A DNA stretch of 6,406 nt from contig CAUEYG010000097.1 in assembly GCA_959021945.1 (NCBI GenBank), positions 1 through 6,406 of the forward strand, given 5' to 3'. Made by a program: the position numbers and the translations under genes. Positions 1 to 6,169 of the stretch are shown one piece after another. The first letter of the stretch is position 1. Each line of letters begins with the position of its first letter. The DNA comes from an uncultured Eubacteriales bacterium (lineage in GTDB: Bacteria; Bacillota; Clostridia; Peptostreptococcales; Anaerovoracaceae). The notes under the pieces were generated by a model. The model was not told the origin of the DNA, ran no database searches, and saw nothing but the letters and a program-made list of their open reading frames with translations.

Positions 1-111
1 CTGCACGCAGCTGCTGAGTTAGGGAAAAGGCCAGAAAATCAGGGGAAAAAGATTGTTGTGCTGCTCCCTGATACAGGCGAACGCTATTTGAGTGCAGATT
101 TGTTTCAGTAA
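1..111 (+). CDS. cysK: Cysteine synthase, C-terminal 36 residues (partial)
   Basis: This is the 3' end of a + strand gene that begins outside the window; it is open from base 1 and stops with TAA at 109-111. The last residues include [19 protein letters not shown], which closely resembles the conserved C-terminus of O-acetylserine sulfhydrylase (CysK), a cytosolic PLP enzyme that makes cysteine from O-acetylserine and sulfide. The GERYLS motif near the end is typical of CysK. The PLP lysine and the rest of the fold lie outside the window, so CysK cannot be strictly separated from close relatives such as CysM or cystathionine beta-synthase-like proteins. The gene converges on the phosphodiesterase gene, with a shared terminator between them. 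Confidence 0.85.
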   Translation: MHAAAELGKRPENQGKKIVVLLPDTGERYLSADLFQ

Positions 112-140
112 CACAATTTGAATTCACCTATTTCCTGTAC

Positions 141-197
141 AAAAAAACCGGACTTGAGGAATCGATCATACGCCTCTGGTCCGGGTTTTCTATTTTT
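141..197. terminator. Bidirectional intrinsic terminator between convergent genes
   Basis: The outer stem is CCGGAC at 148-153 with GTCCGG at 179-184. An inner stem is GAGG at 156-159 with CCTC at 173-176, around a 13-nt loop. On the + strand a T-rich tract follows (186-197), which would end cysK transcripts. On the - strand the seven A residues at 141-147 read as seven U after the stem, which would end transcripts of the phosphodiesterase gene. The T tract overlaps the stop codon of the phosphodiesterase gene (196-198). Confidence 0.85.
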
Positions 198-954
198 AAA
201 ATAGAGCTTTGTTAGAAATCACATACTCCACCCTATCCACTTTGGCCAGCTTTCCTGCTAACAGCTTGCTGTCCACGGTCCACACAGCTACTTTGAATCC
301 GTTCTTATGGAGGCTGTTAATCATGCCTGAGGACAGAATCGTATACTTAGCGGAAATGCCGGAAATACCCTTTGCTTTATAAATTTCTTGCTTTTCTTTT
401 TTTATCAGCTCTGATTTTTTTACTAAATAGAGAAGTTCTGTTCCTTGCCTGATAAAGGGTTTTAAACGGCAAAGGGAGTGGAGGTTAAAGCTTTGCAGCA
501 CCACAGGCCCATGGGGCAGCTTTTTGTAAAGCAGCTTTGTCAGTCTCTCCGCTGCCTCAGAGGAAAGAGCATTTTCTTCATTTTCCGGCACTCTGCTTTT
601 CATTTCAATAACAGGCGTCACCCCGCTGTCAGAAACAAGCTCCAGGTATTCTTCAAAGGTTGGGATAGGCAGTTCCCCACCGTATTGACTGATATTTTTC
701 CCCTTAATGATCGGATACTCGGAAAGTTCCCGGCGTGTCAGCTTTGTAATTCTCACATTGATGCCGCACATCCGCTTTAGATTTTCATCGTGCATGACCA
801 TAAAGTCCATGTGTCCATGGTCGTTCTTTACTTGCCAAATATCGCACTCTATGCCTCCAAACCCATGCTCTGCAGCAGCCTGAAAAGCAGGCATTGCGTT
901 TTCCGGAGCCATACTGCTGTACCCTCTGTGGGCAATGAATATGGTGTCTGCCAT
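196..954 (-). CDS. Glycerophosphodiester phosphodiesterase (GDPD family)
   Basis: The 252-residue product is expected to hydrolyse glycerophosphodiesters to sn-glycerol 3-phosphate and an alcohol. It is a single GDPD domain of usual length for the cytosolic bacterial type, and no signal peptide or membrane segment is seen. The family's active-site residues are present: H9-R10-G11, E18-N19, E36 and D38 (IECDIW), H55 (MHDE), and E117 and K119 (VIEMKS). Near the C-terminus there is the usual VAVWTVD strand. The start at 954 is needed because the next Met (residue 15) would lose the HRG motif. The ribosome site is weak (AAGGGA about 10 nt upstream). The gene lies 107 bp after nfo, with an AT-rich dyad between them. 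Its substrate specificity cannot be read from the sequence. Confidence 0.92.
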   Translation of the reverse strand: MADTIFIAHRGYSSMAPENAMPAFQAAAEHGFGGIECDIWQVKNDHGHMDFMVMHDENLKRMCGINVRITKLTRRELSEYPIIKGKNISQYGGELPIPTFEEYLELVSDSGVTPVIEMKSRVPENEENALSSEAAERLTKLLYKKLPHGPVVLQSFNLHSLCRLKPFIRQGTELLYLVKKSELIKKEKQEIYKAKGISGISAKYTILSSGMINSLHKNGFKVAVWTVDSKLLAGKLAKVDRVEYVISNKALF

Positions 955-1004
955 TTGCGCACCGTCCCTTTTATTTGAATCCTTTTTTGTTGGAGATGAT
1001 ATCG

Positions 1005-1019
1005 TATACTATTAGTATA
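1005..1019. promoter_or_regulatory. AT-rich perfect dyad upstream of the phosphodiesterase gene (possible promoter/operator)
   Basis: TATACT (1005-1010) and AGTATA (1014-1019) form a perfect 6-bp inverted repeat with a 3-nt spacer, about 50 nt upstream of the start codon at 954. Either arm reads as a good -10 hexamer (TATACT) on one strand, but I see no convincing -35 at the right distance. It could be a promoter core, an operator, or both. This is the only notable structure in the 107-bp gap between nfo and the phosphodiesterase gene. Confidence 0.3.
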
Positions 1020-1061
1020 TTTTCCTAAAACCGCTTTTGTTCCAGTTTCCCACCCATCCTA

Positions 1062-1886
1062 TCACGCATTTCTCAGCATGGCAATCTCGGCAGCGTAGCC
1101 ATCCAGCTCGTTTGGCGTTTCCAGAATAAAGGGCAAATCCTTTAGTTTTGGATGATGAATAACATTGATTATGGTCTGTGCTCCCAAATGGCCTTCGCCG
1201 ATTTTGGCATGCCTGTCTTTGTGGGCTCCCATTGGATTCATACTGTCATTGATGTGCATGGCGTGCAGCTTATCCAGCCCCACGATTTGGTCAAACTGGT
1301 CCAATACTCCGTCCAGGTCGTTGATAATATCATATCCGCCGTCACTGACATGGCAGGTATCCATGCAAACGCCTATTTTTTCTTTTAGCTGCACCCTGTC
1401 GATGATCTCCGCCAGTTCTTCAAAACGGCTTCCTACTTCACTGCCTTTTCCGGCCATGGTTTCAAGCAAAACAATGGTGCTCTGCTCCGGGGTCAAAATC
1501 CGGTTGAGCAAATCTGCAATCAGTTCAATGCCCTTTTCCACACCTTGGCCTACATGGCTGCCCGGATGAAAATTGTAATAATTTCCCGGCGTATATTCCA
1601 TTCTCTCCATATCTTCACTCATAGCCATATAGGCAAAGTTGCGGACTTTTTCATCCTTTGAGCAAGGATTCAGGGTATAAGGCGCATGGGCTACAAGCTT
1701 GCCAAACTGGTTTTCCTTTAAGATATCCAACAGCTTTTTTACATCTTCTTCGTCGATTGCTTTGGCCTTGCCGCCCCTTGGGTTTCGGGTGAAAAAAGCA
1801 AAGGTGTTTGCGCCGATTTTCAGCGCGTCCTTTCCCATATGTTCATAGCCTTTTGCGGCTGATAAATGGCATCCTATTTTTAACAT
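1062..1886 (-). CDS. nfo: Endonuclease IV (AP endonuclease, Nfo)
   Basis: The 274-residue product is a class II AP endonuclease of the TIM-barrel endonuclease IV family. It cuts DNA 5' of abasic sites in base excision repair. The three signature regions are clear: [10 protein letters not shown] (106-115), [13 protein letters not shown] (140-152) and the MDTCH motif (175-179). The metal ligands match those of the E. coli enzyme in order: H67, H107, E142, D176, H179, H211, D224, H226 and E256. The length is usual for the family. The start at 1886 is supported by AAAGGAG, ending about 8 nt upstream. The gene follows ribH by 87 bp on the same strand with no strong terminator between them, so it may be transcribed by rib readthrough, from its own promoter, or both. 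Function is repair, unrelated to flavin synthesis. Confidence 0.96.
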   Translation of the reverse strand: MLKIGCHLSAAKGYEHMGKDALKIGANTFAFFTRNPRGGKAKAIDEEDVKKLLDILKENQFGKLVAHAPYTLNPCSKDEKVRNFAYMAMSEDMERMEYTPGNYYNFHPGSHVGQGVEKGIELIADLLNRILTPEQSTIVLLETMAGKGSEVGSRFEELAEIIDRVQLKEKIGVCMDTCHVSDGGYDIINDLDGVLDQFDQIVGLDKLHAMHINDSMNPMGAHKDRHAKIGEGHLGAQTIINVIHHPKLKDLPFILETPNELDGYAAEIAMLRNA

Positions 1887-1904
1887 GGTTGTCTCTCCTT
1901 TCTT

Positions 1905-1926
1905 GTATCATTCTTTATTATGATAC
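1905..1926 (-). promoter_or_regulatory. Inverted repeat overlapping a candidate extended -10 of nfo
   Basis: GTATCAT (1905-1911) and ATGATAC (1920-1926) are a perfect 7-bp inverted repeat with an 8-nt spacer, directly upstream of the nfo ribosome site. On the - strand the promoter-distal arm reads TGGTATCAT (1928-1920), an extended -10 (TG-N-TATCAT). Its expected start would fall inside the repeat and leave a leader of about 25 nt. No good -35 is visible. The overlap suggests an operator, but an mRNA hairpin in a longer readthrough transcript is also possible. Confidence 0.35.
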
Positions 1927-1973
1927 CACATGGAGACATAATCTAACAGGGCTGGTTCATGTCTGTATCAGGT

Positions 1974-2435
1974 TTAAATTTCTTTTATCAGATTGACCAT
2001 TTCTATGGCAGCAGCAGCCGCTTCACTGCCTTTGTTGCCTGCTTTTGTTCCTGCACGCTCAATGGCCTGTTCAATGGTATCTACTGTGAGAACACCAAAC
2101 ACTACTGGAATTTCGGAATCCAGCCCTACAGCAGCAATGCCTTTGGAAACTTCTGCACTGACATATTCAAAGTGGGCGGTGGCTCCCCGGATGACAGCCC
2201 CCAAACAGATAACCGCATCATATTTGCCGCTCTTTGCCATCTTTTTCGCAATAAGAGGGATTTCAAAAGCTCCGGGTACCCAGGCCACGCTGATGTCCTC
2301 TTCCTTCATTCCATGTCTTCGCAAGGTGTCTACAGCCCCAGACAAAAGTTTACTTCCAATAAATTCATTAAATCTTCCTGCCACAATTCCGATTTTGATT
2401 CCCTGTGCAATTAAATTTCCTTCTAATACTTTCAT
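1974..2435 (-). CDS. ribH: 6,7-dimethyl-8-ribityllumazine synthase (RibH)
   Basis: The 153-residue product condenses 5-amino-6-ribitylamino-uracil with 3,4-dihydroxy-2-butanone 4-phosphate to give lumazine, the penultimate step to riboflavin. Family members form pentamers or 60-mer capsids. Family residues known from the B. subtilis enzyme fall at identical numbers here: F22 (AGRFNE), H88 ([10 protein letters not shown]), and R127 with K131 ([11 protein letters not shown]). WVPGAFEIP (52-60) is also conserved. I choose the ATG at 2435 rather than the in-frame ATG at 2465: TAGGAGG lies 6 nt upstream of 2435, the protein then starts MKVLEG with normal family length, and the longer form adds ten residues without a ribosome site. 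The gene begins 10 nt after the ribBA stop. It is the last rib gene, and no convincing terminator follows it. Confidence 0.97.
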   Translation of the reverse strand: MKVLEGNLIAQGIKIGIVAGRFNEFIGSKLLSGAVDTLRRHGMKEEDISVAWVPGAFEIPLIAKKMAKSGKYDAVICLGAVIRGATAHFEYVSAEVSKGIAAVGLDSEIPVVFGVLTVDTIEQAIERAGTKAGNKGSEAAAAAIEMVNLIKEI

Positions 2436-2441
2436 TTTCTT

Positions 2442-2448
2442 CCTCCTA
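2442..2448 (-). promoter_or_regulatory. Ribosome binding site of ribH, overlapping the ribBA stop codon
   Basis: On the - strand TAGGAGG combines the ribBA stop codon TAG (2448-2446) with the Shine-Dalgarno sequence AGGAGG (2447-2442), six bases before the ribH ATG at 2435. It settles the ribH start and implies that ribosomes ending ribBA are already at the ribH initiation site. Confidence 0.85.
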
Positions 2449-3648
2449 ACATGAGTGGAGCACATGGCCCATTTTCTCTTTTTTTGTATGCATGTACAGT
2501 CTGCTTTCCGGCTTTACTTCCGTTTCAATAGGTACACGCTCTATCACTTGAATTCCATAGCTTTCTAGTCCTTTGATCTTGTCTGGATTGTTGGTCATAA
2601 CTTGCAGCTTTGTTGCTCCCAGATCTTCCAGAATCTGTGCTCCCACTGTGTAGTCCCGAAGATCCGGCTGAAATCCCAGGGCCAGGTTTGCCTCTACTGT
2701 ATCCATCCCCTGATCCTGCAGGGCATAAGCCTTTAACTTGTTAATCAGGCCAATTCCCCTGCCTTCCTGCCGCAGGTAGACCAGAATGCCTCTTCCTTCT
2801 TTGGCAATCATTTTCATAGCTGCATCGTATTGGTCCCCGCAGTCACATTTGGCGCTGCCTAAAGCATCTCCTGTCAGGCATTCAGAGTGGACTCTGACTA
2901 AGACAGGATTTCCGTCATCCACATTGCCCATGGTCATGGCAATATGATGCTCCCCGTTGAGTTTGTTAATATAGCCGTAGATTTTAAATTTTCCATATTT
3001 CGTAGGGAAATTGGTTTCCACTACCCGTTCCATTATTTTGTCATGCCGTTTTCGATAGGCTTTCAGGTCTTTTATGGTGATAAAGGTAAGGCCATGCTCT
3101 TTTGCCAGCTGCATTAGTTCGGTTTTACGCATCATGGTACCGTCTTCCCGCATGATTTCACAGCAAAGGCCGCATTCTTTCAGTCCCGCTAGCCGCATCA
3201 AATCCACGGTGGCCTCCGTATGGCCCTCTCGTTCCAGGACGCCTTTTGCCTTTGCTTCCAGCGGAAACATATGTCCCGGCCGCCTAAAATCGCAGGGCTG
3301 CGCCTGTTCTTCCACGCATTTGAGCGCAGTAAAAGATCGCTCATGGGCGGAAATGCCAGTGGTCGTGCCTACATGGTCAATGGAAACGGTAAAGGCAGTT
3401 GCGTGGTTATCTGTGTTGTTATCCACCATCTGACCCAGACCTAGTTTTTGTGTCATGGCGCTGCTCATAGGCATGCAGATCAGACCTTTGCCATGGCAGG
3501 CCATGAAATTGACATTTTCCGGTGTGGCAAATTCTGCGGCGCAGATAAAATCTCCTTCATTCTCCCGGTCAGGGTCATCTGTGCATATGATAATCTTTCC
3601 TTTTTTTAAGTCCTCCAGGGCTTGTTCAATTGTTGCAAATTCCCTCAT
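2446..3648 (-). CDS. ribBA: Bifunctional 3,4-dihydroxy-2-butanone-4-phosphate synthase / GTP cyclohydrolase II (RibBA)
   Basis: The 400-residue fusion makes both precursors of riboflavin. The N-terminal half (about 1-200) is DHBP synthase, which turns ribulose 5-phosphate into dihydroxybutanone phosphate. It has the acidic loop [10 protein letters not shown] (24-33), the TTTGIS segment (95-100) and EGHTEA with H143. The C-terminal half (about 205-400) is GTP cyclohydrolase II, with zinc ligands C257, C268 and C270 in SECLTGD and KCDCG, then [11 protein letters not shown] (291-301), and MTNNPDKI (351-358) near the end. The key motifs of both halves are present, so both activities are likely; this cannot be assumed for every RibBA. 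ATG at 3648 has AGGAGG 7 nt upstream, overlapping the ribE stop. The gene sits between ribE (11-nt gap) and ribH (10-nt gap). Confidence 0.97.
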   Translation of the reverse strand: MREFATIEQALEDLKKGKIIICTDDPDRENEGDFICAAEFATPENVNFMACHGKGLICMPMSSAMTQKLGLGQMVDNNTDNHATAFTVSIDHVGTTTGISAHERSFTALKCVEEQAQPCDFRRPGHMFPLEAKAKGVLEREGHTEATVDLMRLAGLKECGLCCEIMREDGTMMRKTELMQLAKEHGLTFITIKDLKAYRKRHDKIMERVVETNFPTKYGKFKIYGYINKLNGEHHIAMTMGNVDDGNPVLVRVHSECLTGDALGSAKCDCGDQYDAAMKMIAKEGRGILVYLRQEGRGIGLINKLKAYALQDQGMDTVEANLALGFQPDLRDYTVGAQILEDLGATKLQVMTNNPDKIKGLESYGIQVIERVPIETEVKPESRLYMHTKKEKMGHVLHSC

Positions 3649-3655
3649 TTGTGTT

Positions 3656-3662
3656 CCTCCTA
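3656..3662 (-). promoter_or_regulatory. Ribosome binding site of ribBA, overlapping the ribE stop codon
   Basis: The same TAGGAGG arrangement as at ribH. TAG (3662-3660) ends ribE and is also the first part of the Shine-Dalgarno sequence for the ribBA ATG at 3648. The two junctions share TAGGAGGAA and both suggest translational coupling. Confidence 0.85.
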
Positions 3663-4313
3663 AAATCCATTTTCTTGTAAAAAGTTCAGGTCAATTGTTG
3701 TTTTCTTTTCCTCTACCATGCCTTCTGGTGTTTCTGCCCGATGCAGCATGAGACGTTCCACATATTTTGCCAGAATATCGGTTTCCAGGTTGACCATGTT
3801 TCCGGGACGTTTCCCCAGCAATGTTGTTTCTGCACCAGTGTGTGGTATGATGGAAACTTGAAAGCCGCTGTCTGTTACGGTTGCTACAGTCAGGCTGATT
3901 CCGTCTATGGCAATGGAGCCTTTTTCTGCAATGTAACGCAGCAGGCTATCGCTGCATTCTATGGCAACCCATACTGCATTTCCTTCTCGGTTCAGGCTTT
4001 TTATTGTTCCGGTGCCGTCAATGTGCCCGCTGACAATATGGCCGCCAAACCGGCCTTCTGCTGCCATGGCCCGTTCCAGATTGACCCGGCTGCCTTTGCG
4101 GAGGCTGCCCAGGCTGCTGCGCCTAAGGGTTTCGGCCATAACGTCTGCTTGGAATTTTTCTGCATCAAACCCTGTGACAGTTAAGCAGACTCCATTGACT
4201 GCAATGCTGTCACCCAGGCGGACGTCTTCCAAAACTTTTTTAGCTCCGATTGTCAGGCTTCCCTTTTTCATTTCCAGTAAGATTCCTGTCTCTTCAATCA
4301 TTCCTGTGAACAT
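3660..4313 (-). CDS. ribE: Riboflavin synthase, alpha subunit (RibE)
   Basis: The 217-residue product dismutates two lumazine molecules into riboflavin and the ribitylamino-pyrimidine, which RibH uses again. It has the two tandem lumazine-binding barrels of the family. The first begins with [10 protein letters not shown] and carries [13 protein letters not shown] (34-46) with C43. The second begins near [13 protein letters not shown] (90-102) and carries [13 protein letters not shown] (131-143). [15 protein letters not shown] (174-188) forms the usual C-terminal trimerisation helix. A short, poorly conserved tail follows. The start at 4313 lies inside ribD: the two genes overlap by 20 bp, and AAAGGAG sits in the ribD coding sequence about 6 nt upstream. 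The gene is called ribB in B. subtilis and ribC/ribE elsewhere; I use ribE. Confidence 0.97.
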   Translation of the reverse strand: MFTGMIEETGILLEMKKGSLTIGAKKVLEDVRLGDSIAVNGVCLTVTGFDAEKFQADVMAETLRRSSLGSLRKGSRVNLERAMAAEGRFGGHIVSGHIDGTGTIKSLNREGNAVWVAIECSDSLLRYIAEKGSIAIDGISLTVATVTDSGFQVSIIPHTGAETTLLGKRPGNMVNLETDILAKYVERLMLHRAETPEGMVEEKKTTIDLNFLQENGF

Positions 4314-5421
4314 ATGCTCTCCTTTCCGGCGTTCCCTGAATCATCAGGTCTTCGCCAATCTTCTTTATTTCCAGATGTTCCAGGCAGATGGCCTGACTCA
4401 TTTTTTCAATTCCTCGGCCTTCCACCGGCGTCTTTGCAGTTTTGCCGCCGATGATCTTTGGCGCGATAAATGCCGCTACACGATCAACGATACCGGCTCT
4501 CAGGGCTGCTTCATTGAGGGTGCCCCCACCTTCCAGCAAAATACTGTCAATCCGCCGCTGGCCCAGCTGTTTCATCAGTTCTTTCAAATCCACCTTGCCA
4601 TCAAGGGCTTTGGTTATTATCACATTTTTGCCCAGTTCTCTTCGCTTTTTGGGGTCGCAATCCTCAGTGGCTGCGATGAGAAAATGGTCATCCTTTAGGA
4701 CTTTGGCGCTCAGAGGGATGGAGAGGCGGCTGTCAACGATGATTCTCAGAGGGTCTCTGCCGCCTTTTATTCTGCAAGTCAGCGCCGGGTCGTCCTCCAG
4801 GACAGTGCCGATTCCAACCATAATTCCTGTAAGGGAATCCCTCATTTTATGCACCATGCGCCGGGCCGGTTCTCCGCTGACCCATTTGGAATCACCCGTG
4901 TAGGCTGCAATCTTTCCATCCAGGGTCATGGCTGTTTTCATAACCAGGAAAGGACGCTTTTCTGTTATGTATGTTAGGAAAATTTCATTTGAGCGACGGC
5001 ACTTTTCCTGCAGAACTCCTGTCTCTACGATGATTCCCGCATCCCGCATCATCTTTATGCCTTTTCCTGCCACTAGCGGATTGGGATCTGTCAGCCCTAT
5101 TGTTACTTTTTTAATCTTTTTTTCAATGATGGCCTTTGCGCAGGGCGGCGTTTTCCCGTAGTGGGAGCAGGGTTCCAATGTCACGTACATTTCTGCGCCT
5201 GCCACATCTTGGCCTGCCTGCGCTGCATCTTCAAAGGCGTTAATCTCTGCATGGTTTTCTCCGTATTTTTTGTGCCATCCCTGGCCAATGATGTTTCCCT
5301 TTTTTACAATGACAGCCCCCACTACTGGATTGGGCGATGTCCGCCCCCGGCCTCGCTCTGCCAGGGTTAAAGCGTATTGCATATATTCTTCTTTTGTAGT
5401 GTTTGGACATTCTTCTTTCAT
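4294..5421 (-). CDS. ribD: Bifunctional diaminohydroxyphosphoribosylaminopyrimidine deaminase / 5-amino-6-(5-phosphoribosylamino)uracil reductase (RibD)
   Basis: The 375-residue product carries out the second and third steps after GTP cyclohydrolase II. The N-terminal zinc deaminase (about 10-150) has HAE (57-59), the zinc-binding H with catalytic E, and PCSHYGKTPPC (84-94) holding C85 and C94. The C-terminal reductase (about 157-365) has MKTAMTLDGKIA (161-172) and LLEGGGTLN (296-304), which are part of the substrate and NADPH site. Both halves are complete and the length is usual. The start at 5421 is favoured over the Met at residue 14 because AAAGGAGG lies 5 nt upstream. It is the first rib gene, more than 600 nt downstream of the riboswitch terminators and just after the repeat array. 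Its TGA lies inside ribE. Confidence 0.97.
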   Translation of the reverse strand: MKEECPNTTKEEYMQYALTLAERGRGRTSPNPVVGAVIVKKGNIIGQGWHKKYGENHAEINAFEDAAQAGQDVAGAEMYVTLEPCSHYGKTPPCAKAIIEKKIKKVTIGLTDPNPLVAGKGIKMMRDAGIIVETGVLQEKCRRSNEIFLTYITEKRPFLVMKTAMTLDGKIAAYTGDSKWVSGEPARRMVHKMRDSLTGIMVGIGTVLEDDPALTCRIKGGRDPLRIIVDSRLSIPLSAKVLKDDHFLIAATEDCDPKKRRELGKNVIITKALDGKVDLKELMKQLGQRRIDSILLEGGGTLNEAALRAGIVDRVAAFIAPKIIGGKTAKTPVEGRGIEKMSQAICLEHLEIKKIGEDLMIQGTPERRAYVHRND

Positions 5422-5502
5422 GGGTTCCTCCTTTGCTGTCCTTTTGTCAACTGTGCCTAACTGTTTGTTGGTGATGCAATGAAACTGTCGCTTCGTAGGG
5501 CT

Positions 5503-5559
5503 TCCGGCAGGCCCTCCGGCGGCCCGGCGGGCCCGCAGCTGTCCGGCAGGCCCTCCGGC
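5503..5559. repeat. GC-rich flank of the array with an 18-bp direct repeat
   Basis: An 18-bp sequence (TCCGGCAGGCCCTCCGGC) occurs exactly at 5503-5520 and 5542-5559. Between the copies is a GC hairpin (GGCCC 5521-5525, GGGCC 5529-5533). Sixteen bases at 5538-5553 are identical to 5974-5989 at the other end of the array, so this looks like a decayed part of the same repeat family. It is far richer in GC than the sequence around it. The 80 bp between here and ribD (5422-5502) hold only the ribD ribosome site. Confidence 0.7.
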
Positions 5560-6015
5560 CGCCTGGCGAGCCCTCAGCTCCTCGAAAATCCCCAGAGTGT
5601 GTACACTTCTGAAAAAGATGCAATTTTGTGCACACTTTCAGCTGCCTGGCGAGCCCTCAGCTCCTCGAACATCCCCGAGAGTGTGTACACTTCTCAAAAA
5701 AATGCATTTCTGTCACACTTTCAGCTGCCTGGCGAGCCCTCAGCTCCTCGAACATCCCTAAAAATGTGTACACTTCTGAAAAAGATGCAATTTTGTGCAC
5801 ACTTTCAGCTGCCTGGCGAGCCCTCAGCTCCTCGAACATCCCCGAGAGTGTGTACACTTCTGAAAAAATGCAATTTTGTGCACACTTTCAGCTGTCCGGC
5901 AAGCCCTCAGCTGCCCGAGCATCCCTAAAAGTGTGTACACTTCCCAAAAAAATGCATTTCTGTCACACTTTCGGCTGTCCGGCAGGCCCGCAGCTGCCGG
6001 AGCATCTGCGGCTTT
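5558..6015. repeat. Tandem array of 83/84-bp repeats in the rib operon leader
   Basis: Five full units follow head to tail: 5558-5640, 5641-5723, 5724-5807, 5808-5890 and 5891-5973, with a degenerate sixth starting at 5974. In + orientation each unit has a GC-rich part (GCTGCCTGGCGAGCCCTCAG in three inner units), a CATCCC segment, then the palindrome GTGTACAC (at 5599, 5683, 5766, 5850 and 5933), an A-rich/ATGCA stretch and CACACTTTC. AGTGTG before the palindrome and CACACT after it form an inverted repeat around a roughly 22-nt loop in nearly every unit. The third and outer units deviate most. The array lies between the riboswitch terminators and ribD, so it should be in the operon mRNA. Unit lengths of both 83 and 84 bp break any reading frame, which argues against a repeat protein. 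Confidence 0.93.
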
Positions 6016-6062
6016 ACCAGCATAGCCAACGCTTTTACATCTTGCTCCTTTATCTCCAACAT
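5925..6062 (-). CDS. Candidate 45-codon leader ORF (uncertain)
   Basis: On the - strand an ATG at 6062 opens a 45-codon frame ending in TAG (5927-5925). GGAG lies 7 nt upstream, inside the 3' arm of the second terminator hairpin. The first 20 or so residues (MLEIKEQDVKALAMLVKPQM) come from unique sequence and use ordinary codons. The rest (LRQLRACRTAESV onward) is encoded by the outermost repeat units. I recognise no family. It could be a leader peptide whose ribosome site is masked when the hairpin forms, the remnant of a gene invaded by repeats, or chance. The position and ribosome site favour a second look, but the evidence for a real gene is weak. Confidence 0.22.
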   Translation of the reverse strand: MLEIKEQDVKALAMLVKPQMLRQLRACRTAESVTEMHFFGKCTHF

Positions 6063-6063
6063 G

Positions 6064-6089
6064 AAAAAACTCCGAAACAAATTCGGAGT
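6064..6089 (-). terminator. Second intrinsic terminator of the rib leader
   Basis: On the - strand ACTCCGAA and TTCGGAGT (plus positions 6082-6089 and 6069-6076) form an 8-bp stem with a 5-nt loop. The A run at 6064-6069 reads as U residues directly after it. It lies about 25 nt downstream of the first terminator and upstream of the repeat array. I see no aptamer-linked alternative pairing for this stem. Confidence 0.75.
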
Positions 6090-6112
6090 CCATGATTCTG
6101 CAACTTTTTTAC

Positions 6113-6140
6113 AAAAAAACCTGAGAAAAAAATTCTCAGG
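6113..6140 (-). terminator. Riboswitch-linked intrinsic terminator
   Basis: CCTGAGAA and TTCTCAGG (plus 6133-6140 and 6120-6127) form a perfect 8-bp stem with a 5-nt loop. Seven U residues follow on the - strand (6119-6113). It begins about 30 nt after the FMN aptamer, the usual place for the expression platform of a transcription-terminating riboswitch. Confidence 0.9.
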
Positions 6141-6169
6141 GTAAATTTATATATCAAAAATTGCTGTTA

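Noticed and set aside
1030..1050. Terminator after nfo (AAACTG with CGGTTT on the minus strand).
   Set aside because: The stem is short, includes a wobble pair, and is not followed by a U tract.
2436..2465. Longer ribH beginning at 2465.
   Set aside because: There is no ribosome site at that ATG, it would overlap ribBA by 20 bp, and the ATG at 2435 has an ideal AGGAGG and matches the family start.
5445..5450. TTGACA on the minus strand upstream of ribD as the -35 of an internal promoter.
   Set aside because: The -10 would fall on the ribD ribosome site and start codon, where there is no TATAAT-like sequence.
5558..5973. CRISPR array.
   Set aside because: The units are head to tail and similar over their full length. 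There are no unique spacers, and no cas genes are in the window.
5808..6003. Compensatory base changes preserving a GC hairpin between edge and inner repeat units.
   Set aside because: When the units are aligned column by column, the inner units lose most pairs of the edge-unit stem. They pair only weakly in a shifted register, so covariation is not supported.
5447..6095. Long open frames on both strands across the repeat array, with repeated peptides such as MFEELRARQAAESV (minus) or LSAAWRALSSSNIP (plus).
   Set aside because: Units of 83 and 84 bp alternate, so no frame is kept from unit to unit. Both strands are open at once and no ribosome sites precede most of these frames. They are by-products of the repeats.
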